Source: Trichuris trichiura (lineage: Eukaryota > Nematoda > Enoplea > Trichinellida > Trichuridae). Taken from it: a DNA stretch of 64,000 nucleotides. The translations under genes were made by a program, and so were the position numbers. The notes under the pieces are model-generated. The model worked only from the letters and a program-made list of their open reading frames with translations. It did no database searches and was not told the origin of the DNA. How positions within the stretch are numbered: position 1 is the first letter of the stretch; each line of letters starts with the position of its first letter. The DNA lies in NCBI GenBank assembly GCA_037903355.1, contig JBAJFE010000026.1:2914001-2978000 (forward strand), given 5' to 3'. Shown here in pieces: positions 54,001 through 63,990 of the stretch.

Positions 54001-54399
54001 TCACTTGAAAATGCTCGGTCCGCACACACACACCAAATATGCATATATACCTCACGGCTGTACAAGGACTGCATATTTGACATGCTCTTCGCCTGCAGGA
54101 GCGCTGCTACGATTTGGTTTCCGTTAAAGTGCAAAGACGAGGTAATCGAGTTCCGGTGCGCAATCCGCTACGAAATTTTCCCTATTTTGCCTTGAACATA
54201 TCCGAAGAATCAAATACTCATGCAAAACAAACTAGATTGAACAACAGCCACAAAAAACGCTACGAACTTTAGGCTGTTTCGAGAACAAACGAGATGTATC
54301 GTACAGTACGATTCTTACCTGCGCATTAATAACCGACAATCCTGCTCGCTCTAAAAGGTTTCGGAACGAGTACTCAATTTTTAAATTGAAATCACGAAT
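51100..54399 (-). CDS. CNOT2: CCR4-NOT transcription complex subunit 2 (NOT2)
   Basis: Eleven exons (minus, 5' to 3'): 54399-54319, 54167-54051, 53985-53681, 53616-53483, 52634-52356, 52292-52189, 52136-51950, 51888-51732, 51670-51455, 51396-51261, 51207-51100. All junctions are GT-AG; phases agree throughout and the sum is 1824 bp (607 residues plus stop). Identification: ENEDFPALPGSEEP and a middle GIQMLPDG motif; then the NOT box with LRDHFGMAGMIAFLKS, LLLGHDLTQLGVNLNS, DLYPSFGGPW, DDLLFYFFYHFCGETYQM, AAAELYQRDWRYH, RVWLTRAPGMVPTEK, TYERGTYYVFDP and WRKVAKEMLLEYSKLEDRP. CNOT2 binds CNOT3 and docks on CNOT1 in the deadenylase that shortens mRNA poly(A) tails. The N-terminal half is Asn/Ser/Gln-rich with QQQQQQ. 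No start codon is assigned: the first exon visible begins in frame at 54399; MKLKFTSIDCTYRRF at 54593 downward may be upstream coding but its phase is unproved. Confidence 0.93.
52635..53482 (-). other. Long intron of CNOT2
   Basis: 848 bp between exons 4 and 5, with donor CAGCG/gtaagc and acceptor GCTTTTTAG. All other introns in the gene except the first one (151 bp, 54168-54318) are 52-65 bp. No repeat of the families in this window, no ORF and no RNA gene recognised in it. A length outlier like this may hold a regulatory element or an old insertion. Confidence 0.8.
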
Positions 54400-55800
54400 C
54401 TACAAGAAAACAAATCTTTAAAAATGAAATGTTTTGTTTTTTTACGTCGTAACGAAAAAATAAATATGCGCTGTGTGAATTCATAATTAGGAGGAGACTT
54501 GCCGGTTAACTGCATAAGTACTTTACAAGAACCTCCCATATTTCTACCAAAACGCCTGTATGTGCAATCGATCGACGTAAATTTGAGTTTCATTTTTCCA
54601 TCGTAATTGTCAGGGTGGACAACAATATAAACTATGCATGTCGCTAGTATTCCATGACTAAACTGTTCTTAAGAATAAATAATTGGTTCTTCTGCCATTT
54701 CAGTACCATTAACTTCAAGCGGTGCTTTCATTTGGATGGAACTATTCGACGAAACATTTCTTATAGCAGCCGGGAAAAGCAGGACCAGTAAAAGCAGGTA
54801 ACAATCGGAGACTGTTATAAGGAGCAAAAGCTCATGAGAAAAATTCAATTCCTTGCTTTAACGCATGCATGTACTTCTAAACACCTGCGGATAACTTTGG
54901 TGATGAATTGATTATACTTACTGTAGAACAAAGCTGTAAGCTTCTTTCTCATCCTGCGTTCATTCTTTAACTAACTAAAGTGATCATTAGAAAATTCGAA
55001 GTATTGTCTGCTTAATTAGATAAAAGTATACTAATAATTTCAAAGCTATCAGAATTACCGCGTCCTGTCTTGAACGTAGAAAGGTTGATGGGTGTTGCAT
55101 TGGCTACACAGGACGAACTCGTGCTATCCTTCGTGAGAACCTATGCATCCGTTACCAGAAACGTAGTTTTCTTATTTAAAAACTGAACCGTTAAAACAGA
55201 CAAGAGTCATGCTGAGCTAACTTAGAAAGCCAGCTCGTGACCGTGTCGATGTGGCTACGCCAGCGATTCGAACAATTCAAAGCGAAGGAACCTACGTTTA
55301 CATAACTTTTGTACAAAATTTTTTTCCCAATTCAAAATCATGGTACCTTGTGCCCCAACGTCAGCTTGAGTCGGAGCGAACGCTATCTCCTGCCACTCTA
55401 TAGTATACTAACACATTGTCCCCTCTAACACTGGCCATCTTGTTTTGCCCTTAAATAAGCCTAAGGCTAAATATAAGGTTTCTATTCATCTAGAGTTAGC
55501 GCGAATAATGTGTTGACACACTGTAGAACAACGGGAAGTAACGTTCGTGTCGAATCATAACGATATTAGGGCCAAAGGTATAAAGATTCTGAGATATTGT
55601 TACTGAATGATGAGAAAGCATCTCCGCGTTGCTAGCAGCCGGTGCAATACTCTGACTGCCCCTTTCAGTTGACTGATACGCGTAGTTCGACTAATTTTTC
55701 CTAAACTGTCCCCCCCCCCCAAGACGTGCAGGCGGCAATTTTTCCTCTCTCTTGGTTTCTGTGCCACAGTCCTTGAAATCTTTTCGATTATGCATTTTGC
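54400..55800. other. 5' side of CNOT2, otherwise unexplained
   Basis: Right of the first confident CNOT2 exon. The minus-strand frame 54593-54381 (MKLKFTSIDCTYRRFGR ...) might contain the first coding exon; a weak donor TGTAAA/gtactt would fit phase 0. No TATA box or CpG-rich promoter can be defended. A C-run lies at 55710-55720. Confidence 0.3.
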
Positions 55801-55812
55801 AGTCTGTCCGAC

Positions 55813-56154
55813 TGTTGTGTCTTAGCTTAGCTGCTGACAACACACTCTGAGTCATACTAATAACCGTTTATTGAGTATAAGTTATCACGCGGAGTACAGA
55901 CGTTAGAGATGAGAAACCCAGATAGAGACTGCCAGGCGGGATGAGCAGTCTCCATAAATAGCTACAAGGGGAGGTGAGTGGGTCAGCTCTTTCACAGGAT
56001 TAACAGAAACCGACTCAGGCATGCAAAGAGGATTAATGGAGCGGTCACGACCGCTGGGTGCATCCATGTGCGAAAGGAATTCATGCAGGTGTGCAGTGAG
56101 GAGGCTAATGTGCGTGCTAGGAAATAAGGCGGCGGTTTCTTCAAATACACAACA
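55813..56154 (-). mobile_element. Solo LTR with 5-bp target duplication
   Basis: Begins TGTTGTGTC and ends ACACAACA, a perfect 8-bp terminal inverted repeat, and is flanked on both sides by CCGAC (55808-55812 and 56155-56159). Length 342 bp. A polyadenylation signal AATAAA on the minus strand (complement of TTTATT at about 55869) lies some 50 bp before the minus-strand 3' end, which fixes the orientation. Five-bp duplications fit Ty3/gypsy or BEL/Pao elements. No internal coding region remains. Confidence 0.88.
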
Positions 56155-56876
56155 CCGACCATTGCTGTTTTGTTATGTGAGCTAGTTGCTAACAGCTGGG
56201 GCCACTTTCTACCGTTAGGCTTCTGCTGGGAAGCAAGTGCTGTTTAGTGGCTAAAACATCGATAAAGAAGGCGAAAGGCCTGACTGCAGGAAGACGTGGA
56301 CATTCGTAACACAGAACAGGTCATAAGTTAACTCGTTAAGCTTGTATAACTAATTAAGTGAAAATACGCTGGCATCAGGGAACATGCGTAGAATACGCAT
56401 CAGTTTTGTTGGTCTCAACGTCTTCGGGTGTTTATTTTTTGCCGCAGGCAAAATTGTCAGAGACACACTTTGACGCAAAGAAAACTGACCTCTACTAATA
56501 GGCTGCTATGCACACCTTTTATGATGAGTACAGTACCTTCACACAACGAGACGGTGAGGTTATAACAAGAATCAATAGCTCCAGCATCTCCGCGCTAAGC
56601 CATATTTAATCTTCTCCGCATCAGCGCCACCGACAGATTTCGCAAGCCTCTTTTGAATGCTACTGGTTGTTCGATGTTAATCCCACAGGGTCGCTTGGAG
56701 AGCCCAAAGCACTGATTCAAGCAAGAGTACCTTTTATTTCATCATTCACTGGCCTATTGATGCTAGCTAGCTGAAGCTGAACCGAGCATGTAATCGAAAA
56801 TGAAAAATTGTTTAACTGCGCTTTAGAATTTCATCGGCTTATTTATTACGGATGCAATACAAAAACAGAACTCACC

Positions 56877-56902
56877 GTCTCTCGGAACGCTCTAGTTCCG
56901 TC

Positions 56903-56992
<90 letters not shown>

Positions 56993-57046
56993 TACTGTAT
57001 ATATATACTCCACCACCTCACTGACGACGGAACTAGAGCGTTCCGA
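56877..57046. repeat. (TA)n repeat inside a long hairpin
   Basis: About 42 TA units (56907-56990) flanked by inverted arms: GAACGCTCTAGTTCCGTCG (56885) against CGACGGAACTAGAGCGTTC (57024). The whole can fold into one long hairpin. The right arm is the CTGACGA ... GAAAG unit found at Penelope ends, with a perfect GGAAC/GTTCC stem. Two head-to-head copies of that unit thus surround the AT tract, as in the palindrome at 27075-27176. Confidence 0.85.
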
Positions 57047-57205
57047 AAGCTTTGAAAATTAAAAAAGTTGAGTGCGTTGATATCTGTACTTTTTCTTAAT
57101 AACGGCTCATCCATCCGTTGGTAGAGCAGTTGTTTTAGTTTAATTACAGATAACAGCACAACGAAAAACGGGAAAAGCCGTAGAAGACCTTACAACCAGG
57201 ATGCA
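57014..57205 (+). repeat. Penelope-type end fragment
   Basis: Order: CTGACGACGGAACTAGAGCG with TTCCGAAAGCTTT, then AACGGCTCATCCATCCGTTG, then GTTTTAGTTTAATTACAGAT and AACGGGAAAAGCCG. Identical order, with divergence, at 20630-20775 (minus), and the first two parts at 18490-18620 and at both ends of Penelope element 1. Confidence 0.6.
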
Positions 57206-57209
57206 ATAC

Positions 57210-58120
57210 AAACTGTATATATTTATTCTTAGTCATAAACGAGTCCCTCGAAGCTTCAGAGCCTAACATGCTTCGTTTTCAAGGAATTTTGTTATCGCTG
57301 CACATTGTATTGCATTTGTAATAAATAATCTGAACTGAGCGTAGTCAAACGCCTACGGTTCAACGCAACCGTTTCCTCCCTCCGTTGTCCGTTACCGCTC
57401 CCTTGTCTTCCACTCCCCCTTGAGGATCACTGCACTAAGAGAATAACGCTTTCGCCCAGCTTTGTAAAGTCCTGCTGCCTTAATGCGGGACCAGTTGATT
57501 TGACACAGGTGAACTTATGCATACGGTTGCACGTATCGCTGGCTAGTGCAGAAGAGCAGCAGCTGCTTTGTCTCGTAGGGCAAGCCCAAATCGCCAACCT
57601 CCAAAAGCGCTAATGTATTATTCACTGAGGTCGGCTATTCTGTGTGTTGTAGTACTTTTCGCTAACCAGCGATTCCACGTCTTTCTCTGTAGAACAGTCA
57701 TTAGCGTTTTGCTCAAAGGGATTTCCAAATGAGGGAAAAGGGAAAGCGTTTAACGCATGTATAGAACGTTAATTACGTGAGCTTATTTTTCCTTTGAAAA
57801 CAACTTTGCTAACTAAAAACTCATTTGACTGTTAGGTCTGAATACGATATAAGGAGTTCCCCGATGACTACATCTGTCATTCCTGCCTTATCAAATAGTT
57901 TTGTCGAAAGAAAAGCATGATATGTACGTTTTTCCAAGATTTTACGTGTTTGTGGACTAGTGTGGTTAGGAAGACACTCAGTTTTCTTGCATTGCTACTT
58001 CCGTAGCACATGTGCGTTCTCTTAATAATTATTGTTCCAACTGCAGGATTATCTAAAACCAAGCAACTTGTTTTAAAAAGCCGAAATAGTTGTACTTGTA
58101 GTAAAAACTTTATCCGCTAA
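57210..58120. other. No recognisable gene
   Basis: Mixed sequence. AAGGAGTTCCCCGATGACTA near 57851 resembles a family-A terminus (AGGGAGTCCCCGACTTACGA) but no partner end was found. A CT-rich stretch lies at 57375-57420. Confidence 0.3.
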
Positions 58121-58365
58121 GGTGACAAAATTAACGATGGCAAAGAAAAAGGCTGGTGGAGAAAAGCTGGACCCTTATGTTTTGAAACTGTTTATTATTT
58201 TTCACGCAATTCATTACTTTACTGTTCTTTCTTTTAAATCCCTGAAGTTGTATATTAATTTTCTTTTTATTCGTCGTGAACGAAGATGCTTAGAGTCGAG
58301 CCTGTAAGCATGAGACGGGAAACTCGTCGCTATGGTTGCCCATGCGGAACGCCTACTCAATTTTG

Positions 58366-58746
58366 TGTGGCAATGCCGGCCGATGATCTGGGCCCCCTCA
58401 GGGCGCAGTGGGATAATGCCTCGCACTGCCTGGCGTCGGCAATGTCCTCTCTGTGTTGCGAAGGATGCAGCCCTATCGAGGCCGAGTACAGCCGGTGAGG
58501 TTACCTCCTCAATGATGCGCGGCCCCGCTTCAGGTTATCGACCATCGAGTCCATCGTTCACCCCAGAATTGCCCTGAATTCGCCTATACAAGGTTACAGG
58601 AACTGGGGTCTAGAAAGTTTCTCCGTCGGTCTCTCCCTGATCGTACGACCGTTCCATTTCTGTCTTGTGTCCAGCGATCACCACAGTGTTCAGTGTTAAT
58701 AAACTTGTAGTCCTGTTGCGTACCATCCCAGCAGCATTCGCGTACA
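58366..58746 (+). mobile_element. Solo LTR, GC-rich, with 5-bp target duplication
   Basis: Begins TGTGGCAATGCC and ends GCATTCGCGTACA, flanked by TTTTG on both sides (58361-58365 and 58747-58751). Length 381 bp. AATAAA at 58698-58703 lies about 43 bp before the end, so it reads on the plus strand. It is markedly GC-richer than its surroundings (58370-58600) and has a strong hairpin, GCGCAGTG ... CGCACTGC. The termini differ from the LTR at 55.8 kb, so it is another family. No coding remnant next to it. Confidence 0.85.
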
Positions 58747-58759
58747 TTTTGACATCGCG

Positions 58760-59480
58760 TTCGCTTGCTTGCTAGGCTTAAGTTTTAATTTTGTCGGTCG
58801 ACGTCGCAGAGAACGGCCGCTTTCGTATGCTCTAGTAAATGTGGTATCCCCATGCGTATTTCCTCTCCTGTCACCATTTCGGCTCGGTTCGTGATACTAT
58901 TTTCATCAGTTATTAATTTAGATTAGTATCTTTCAAGAGTTACTCTTATCTTTAAAATTACTTCATCACCTAATATCAGCTTCAGGCCAATTAGCATTTG
59001 ACACCCATGGTGATTTCCGGTTAGCGTTCTAATGTCCATCAAAAAATGTCAGCCCAATGATGAAATCAGTATACTCATTCAAAACTACAAGTCGAATTTG
59101 AGCATCTATTAACTGTCACCGCAAAAAGCTTTTTATATTACGTTAGGCATTAAAAAAGATCAGTACACTCACTGCATTCAGCGACTTAAAAGAAAAGAAA
59201 CAGTAAGGCAAGCATTCTTGCTATGTCATGACTACGTTACTGACCGCCTGAATATGCGCTTTAAATGGGAGAGAAGTTGTTCAGAAAGCTTTACTTTTAT
59301 CATCAAAAAGTTTTCGAATTTCAAAATTATGAAAACGCTAAAACAAAACGCTATGCTTTCCTTTCGCAACAAGTAGACCTCGCAGTGAATTATACTTGTA
59401 AAATTAGATGAGGTGTTCATCCATTGGAACAATATTGTCATCTAGAATTATTCGCCAATATTTAAACACATAATGTTTCG
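58760..59480. other. No recognisable gene
   Basis: AT-rich, no transposon end or exon recognised. Poly-A and CTTTT words only. Confidence 0.3.
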
Positions 59481-59490
59481 TGACTATACA

Positions 59491-61016
59491 CGAGGGTTTT
59501 TCGAAAATTTCTTGGAAAAAATAAATAAAAACTTTATATGCGATGATATTGTCATGAAACCATGAAACCAAACTCAGGTTTCACTCAACTTAAAGGGCAG
59601 CTTGCAACTGATGAAAGCAGTTAAAGAGACGGGACACTAAACATAGCGGGCGTGCGTTCGCTCGACAGTAAAGAACGATTACAATCAGCGGGCGAAGGTA
59701 CGATGAGCAATAAGAGACGCTGAAGCGGCACCCAGCATAGTACAGATATCAAACTTATTTCTCAGTCCACCTTCCGTCAACTTCTAGTCACTTCTGAAGA
59801 CGGTGTTTCCACGTCCGCAGACCGTCCTTGTAGAATTCTGGGGACTGTTTATTGCACCAAGTCGAGACGGCACGTTTTGCGTCATCCATTGACTCGATCA
59901 TCGCCCCTTTTAAAAATTCTTTTAACTTTGGGAAGAGAAACCTCTGATGGGGCAACATCTGGACTGTAGGAAAGGTGTGAAATGACTTCCCACCGAAACT
60001 CACAGAAAACACTCCTCACAGTCCTTAACGAATGAGCCAGCACGTTATCATGATCGAAAAGGACTCTGAGGTGCAACTTGCCACGCGTCTTGTTGCCAGT
60101 GTGGCGGTTTTTAATTTTTGCAATACTGCTTTGTAATAAATTGCCGTGACTGTTCTCTCTTCTTCGAGGAAGTCAGAATTGCTCCGTCCGAGTCTCAGAA
60201 TACGGTCGCCATGAACTTTCTAGCCGACCGCTCCGCTTTGAACTTGACTGGACCTGCCGACGCCCTCAGTAAGCACCGCTTGGATTCGATCTTACGGGTT
60301 CACATCGGTAAATCTACGTTTCATTTCTCGAAACGATACGGTCAAGAAACCAGGACTTGTTAGCTCCAATTTTCGTTAGATGCGCTTGAGAAAAATTAAC
60401 GCATGGAACCAGCTGCTCTTCGTGCAACGCTTTCGGAACCCATCGAGCTGAAGGCTTCCTCAGACCAAGAGTTTCGTACATCATTCCAAATGCTGAGTGG
60501 AAAGGGATCCCAGCCATTCTAGCAATCTTTCTGATGGTAATTCTGCGGACTTCTTCCATTAGGTTCCGGACAAGGGCCACGGCTCCTTCGCTCGTTGCGG
60601 TTGCTGGTCTTTCTGCTCTCCGGTCATCTTCGATGGCCTCTCTGCCCTCCTTATCCACTCACAGACAACCGATTTAGATGGCGCACTACTTCAGTAAGCC
60701 TGCTGCAAAGATTGAATAATTCTCCACTGCTTCTAACCAAGCGTGGATAGAAGTTTAATGTTAGCTCTGACCTCAAAACGAAGATTTTCCATATCACGAG
60801 AAAAACGATTACTTTATTAGCGGCTTGTACCACACTGGCGCAGCGTCGGATAAGGCCACCTCTCCGTACAAGCCTGAGAATAAGGGAGATAAAATTAAGC
60901 ATGTTTTGGCCTGCGCCAGTGTGTTACAAGCTGCTCATAAAGTAATCGTTTTTCTGGTTATATGGAAAATTTTTGTTTTGAGGTCAGAGCTAACATTAAA
61001 TTTCTATCCAAGCTTA
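59491..61016 (-). mobile_element. Mariner transposon, rearranged copy
   Basis: Same family as 8827-10117. Left end CGAGGGTTTTTCGAAAATTT. An insertion of about 0.2 kb (roughly 59550-59746, starting TGTCATGAAACCATGAAACC) separates the terminal region from the transposase. The right end is replaced: from about 60905 the sequence turns round and repeats 60735-60850 in reverse (GCGCCAGTGTG, AAAGTAATCGTTTTTC, TTTTGAGGTCAGAGCTAACA). Dead. Confidence 0.85.
59750..60830 (-). pseudogene. Mariner transposase pseudogene, second copy
   Basis: Read leftwards: FEVRANIKLLST-like N-terminus (60770), SLQQAYXSS-type text, EWIRRFREGREAIEDDR-type region (60650), GAVALVRNLMEEVRRI, ARMAGIPFHSAFGMMYE (60520), WVPKALHEEQLVPCVN, NKSWFLDRIVSRNET (60350; the VTGDE box is lost), FDHDNVLAHSLRTVRS (60060) and YSPDVAPSEVSLPKV (59960; the third Asp has become Glu). 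Two of three catalytic residues are thus changed. Frameshifts near 60300 and 60080. The protein is otherwise close to the copy at 8.9-10.1 kb and helps to complete it. Confidence 0.85.
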
Positions 61017-61293
61017 GTTGCGTTGCGAAGTCTTACCGAAACCACCTTCAACGAAAAAAACATTTTTTCTGGCAGAGCAGCGTTGAAAGCAACCGCGCGA
61101 TTAGCGAAAGATTGTCACTGTTTTGTGCATTCAAAAAAAGAAAACAACTTCTGATAACAATGCTTCTCCGAATCGTTTAAACGACGCAAGGAACATCGAA
61201 TATCAGATGTCCCCAACTATCGAAATTTGTCGCTGGTGTTGCTCAACCATCTGTCATCAGTGTCGTCATGGCCTGATGTCACTGTACTTGCAT

Positions 61294-61294
61294 C

Positions 61295-61350
<56 letters not shown>
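61294..61350. repeat. Compound (CT)n(CA)n microsatellite
   Basis: About eleven CT units (TCTCTCTC) directly followed by about sixteen CA units with one CG interruption. Confidence 0.95.
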
Positions 61351-61352
<2 letters not shown>

Positions 61353-61968
61353 TGTTATACAACAACAAATGCAATGCTTGAGCATTTGAGCAGTTGCTAG
61401 GGTTGCAAATAGCAAGCGCACACTGTTGTCGTTTGCGGATTACAACCTTTTACCAAAGTTAAGTGATGCAGGTGTCTCTAAGGTAGCTGCGAAAGTTAAA
61501 GCGCAAACAAGGAAGTGCGAAAGATGTAGTGTCAAATTATTCAATCATGCAAAACGTCGTTCCGTCTAGCTTAGCTGCATGCTTAGCTTCACCAGACGCC
61601 CTGCTTCAGTAAACGGAATTCGTTGAGAACTCTAGCCAGCTGGTCCCAGGACTTTGACAGGGTCGACGTTTCTCTTGTTTTAGAAAACACATAAAGATAC
61701 AGAGCGTTTGGTGATTAAGAACGCCATCATTCCGTAAGGAAGACAGCCATTGTTAAAACACCCGCAAATCTCTTTTTTGAATAATGGACAGTACTCTCAA
61801 AACGGTAGTCACTGTCTTTTACTAGTTGTGCACCCTGCATGCTCCTATTGGTCCGGACAACTTGAGGGACTTTTCCATTCGTTTACGTCCTAACTGACGG
61901 AAGAAGGAAAGCCCTTTAGAGGTAAGGCTGCAGGAATTTGCAAGAGAATGTGAAGTTTATCTGAGGCT

Positions 61969-62193
61969 ATGGAAAATAATGACAGACTTGGGTTGGCTCT
62001 GGTCAATGCACATAGACTTCGTAGATGTTCAAGCAAGGTATGCTGTTTTCACTGTTCTCAGTGCAGCTTTAGGAAAGTTCGATCAGGTAGTACATTGATG
62101 ACGAGGATTCTTCGAAATAAAAAATGCGACGTTTATTTGCGCAAGCTTTTGTTTCACAGTGATGAAATTGCAGAAGTTTCTTTGACGGATTAA
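61969..62193 (+). CDS. Weak gene or exon candidate
   Basis: Open frame from an ATG: MENNDRLGLALVNAHRL, CFHCSQCSFRKVRSGS, NKKCDVYLRKLLFHSDE and TAA. A donor-like CAAG/gtatgc and an acceptor-like CAGTGCAG 30 bp later lie inside but are too close for an intron. No family recognised. Confidence 0.25.
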   Translation: MENNDRLGLALVNAHRLRRCSSKVCCFHCSQCSFRKVRSGSTLMTRILRNKKCDVYLRKLLFHSDEIAEVSLTD

Positions 62194-62199
62194 GATTGA

Positions 62200-63990
62200 G
62201 GATAACAGAAAAGGCGAAAGGACTGATGGACTAATATGGGAAAGCTTACACAGGGGGAGGAGAAACGCTGCAGCGGAGCGGCTCTGTACTTTGCTCAGCT
62301 CTGTTCTTTCCGCCATACCTATAGTCCGTGCATGAAAGCGTTTGAAATGCGTTACCTCAGACGTAAAACAATACAGACAGATTGCCGAGAAAAGGGGTAA
62401 GCTATTACGCTACGCTTACCTCGGTTCATATCGACTTGTAGAAGAAATTGACGGAGAACATCGGAAAACTAGGAACGCGAACGTATTCAGCCTGTGAAAA
62501 AAGCGCTGTCATTGTTCTTCAGAAAGAGCAGCTTGTTAAAATAATTCTTGCTAGTAAACTTCGGTTAGCACCTTCAAACTGTTTGCGTGCAATAACATAC
62601 AATCCGACGAGATAATTGTGGATTTGGCGTATTTTGACATATTACTACGAAGTATGTTGCACTTGTATTTTATGCAGTATTCCTACGCGCTACTCTGGTA
62701 AGGGACTCTACGGGAACGTAAGATGACAGCGTCTGGACATTAGGCCGTGGCTTCGCTTTCTGCTTAGGCTTCAGCCGAGGCTTAGACAAGCTATTCAGCT
62801 CCGGTTTTAATCGAGTGACTGTTTCTTAAAGTGAACGTTCCGGCAAATGATCGTTTAGCAGAGTGGACGTATAGACAAGTGAACATTTGATAAAGTGAAT
62901 TTCAGTAAAAATTGGGTCGGGAAGATCAGCTGCAGGGCAATTGTAACGTTCGTCGTCGTTCACTGCACTACCCGGATACGCTGAGCTAAATAGACCGGCG
63001 CCAGAAGAAAGCGAACAGAACGAACCCTGCTCCAACATTTATGATGAACGAACCCTGCGCGATCCCTTTCCTTGCCGCCTCCAATTCTCTGCTTTACAGA
63101 ATTGAAAGTTTTCCCGTCCATCGCTCGTTATATGAGTGTTAGAGTCCCTGGACAGTGGGAAAGGTTGGCAGGTTTGCTTTAACTGAAGCATGGCTTCCTT
63201 AAGATTTGGTATCCTATACGTCCACATTAATCTGGCGTATTCACTGGATCCAATGGTGACTAGAAGCGTTGGCTGGGGCATTCGCATGACCAAGAGCAGC
63301 CTTCCCATGACTGTTTATGATGCCACTGTAGCTTGAAATCCCGCTGCCTGTTGGCAATGGTCAGAGGAAGTCATAGATAAGGTAGGATAGAGGGTGCAGC
63401 ATCTTACACTAAAAAGAAGAAGGCTCCTGCCCTTAAGTTGCTTGAAGCGAGAGCGATTGATTGGAACACGAGACGAGACGTCTGGTGGGGGCACAAGTAT
63501 GGTCATTATAAAAAAGCATGACTGAAAAGGAGGAGGGGGTTTTTGGGTTGGTAGGAGATGCACTGTGTTCCAGTGATTACGACACATCTTGCAGAATACA
63601 TAAAATTGGCCTTTTGCAACACTGAGTGAATTTGTTCACATCCTTGACTATGTATTGATAGTAACCATTCATTCTCATACGCAGACCAAGGAGATTTAGT
63701 AGCTCCCAAGGCGCCCTGAAAATCTGTAGTTTTTCACCATTAATACTATCAGCGAGTAATTTTTCAGATCTTTTACGGCTTTTCCCGTTCTTATCTGCTT
63801 TGTATCTGTAATTAAAGGAAACAATTGCTCTACCAGCGGTTGGGGTTGTCAGCGAGGTTGTATCGTAGAAAGCATCTACAAATTTTGTGGAACATTTGAA
63901 AATTGTTATTTTCATTGTCACTAACTGAAAAACTGTCGCCCATATTCGATACTGAATATGTTTTTAAATTTTAAATTGTCTATGCCGGTT
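62200..63990. other. No secure gene; one weak minus-strand frame
   Basis: 63308-63039 minus reads MGRLLLVMRMPQPTLLV, IGSSEYARLMWTYRIP, LKEAMLQLKQTCQPF and stays open 89 codons; possible but unsupported. At 63750-63860 the minus strand has CCAACCGCTGGTAGAGCAAT, ACAGATACAAAGCAGATAAG and AACGGGAAAAGCCGTAAAAG, a diverged Penelope-end fragment. The rest is unexplained. Confidence 0.28.

Noticed and set aside
56808..57062. Long open frames of alternating Tyr-Ile
   Set aside because: Direct translation of the (TA)n repeat.
57877..58307. Small open frames on both strands, including one starting MAKKKAGGEKLDPYV
   Set aside because: Short, no splice partner and no recognised family; the start looks basic and gene-like but nothing else supports it.
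58283..58590. GC-rich block considered as a structured ncRNA (U1-like, SRP or RNase P) or a retroviral gag exon
   Set aside because: No diagnostic U1, SRP or RNase P elements, and TG...CA ends with a TTTTG duplication and AATAAA explain the core (58366-58746) as a solo LTR.
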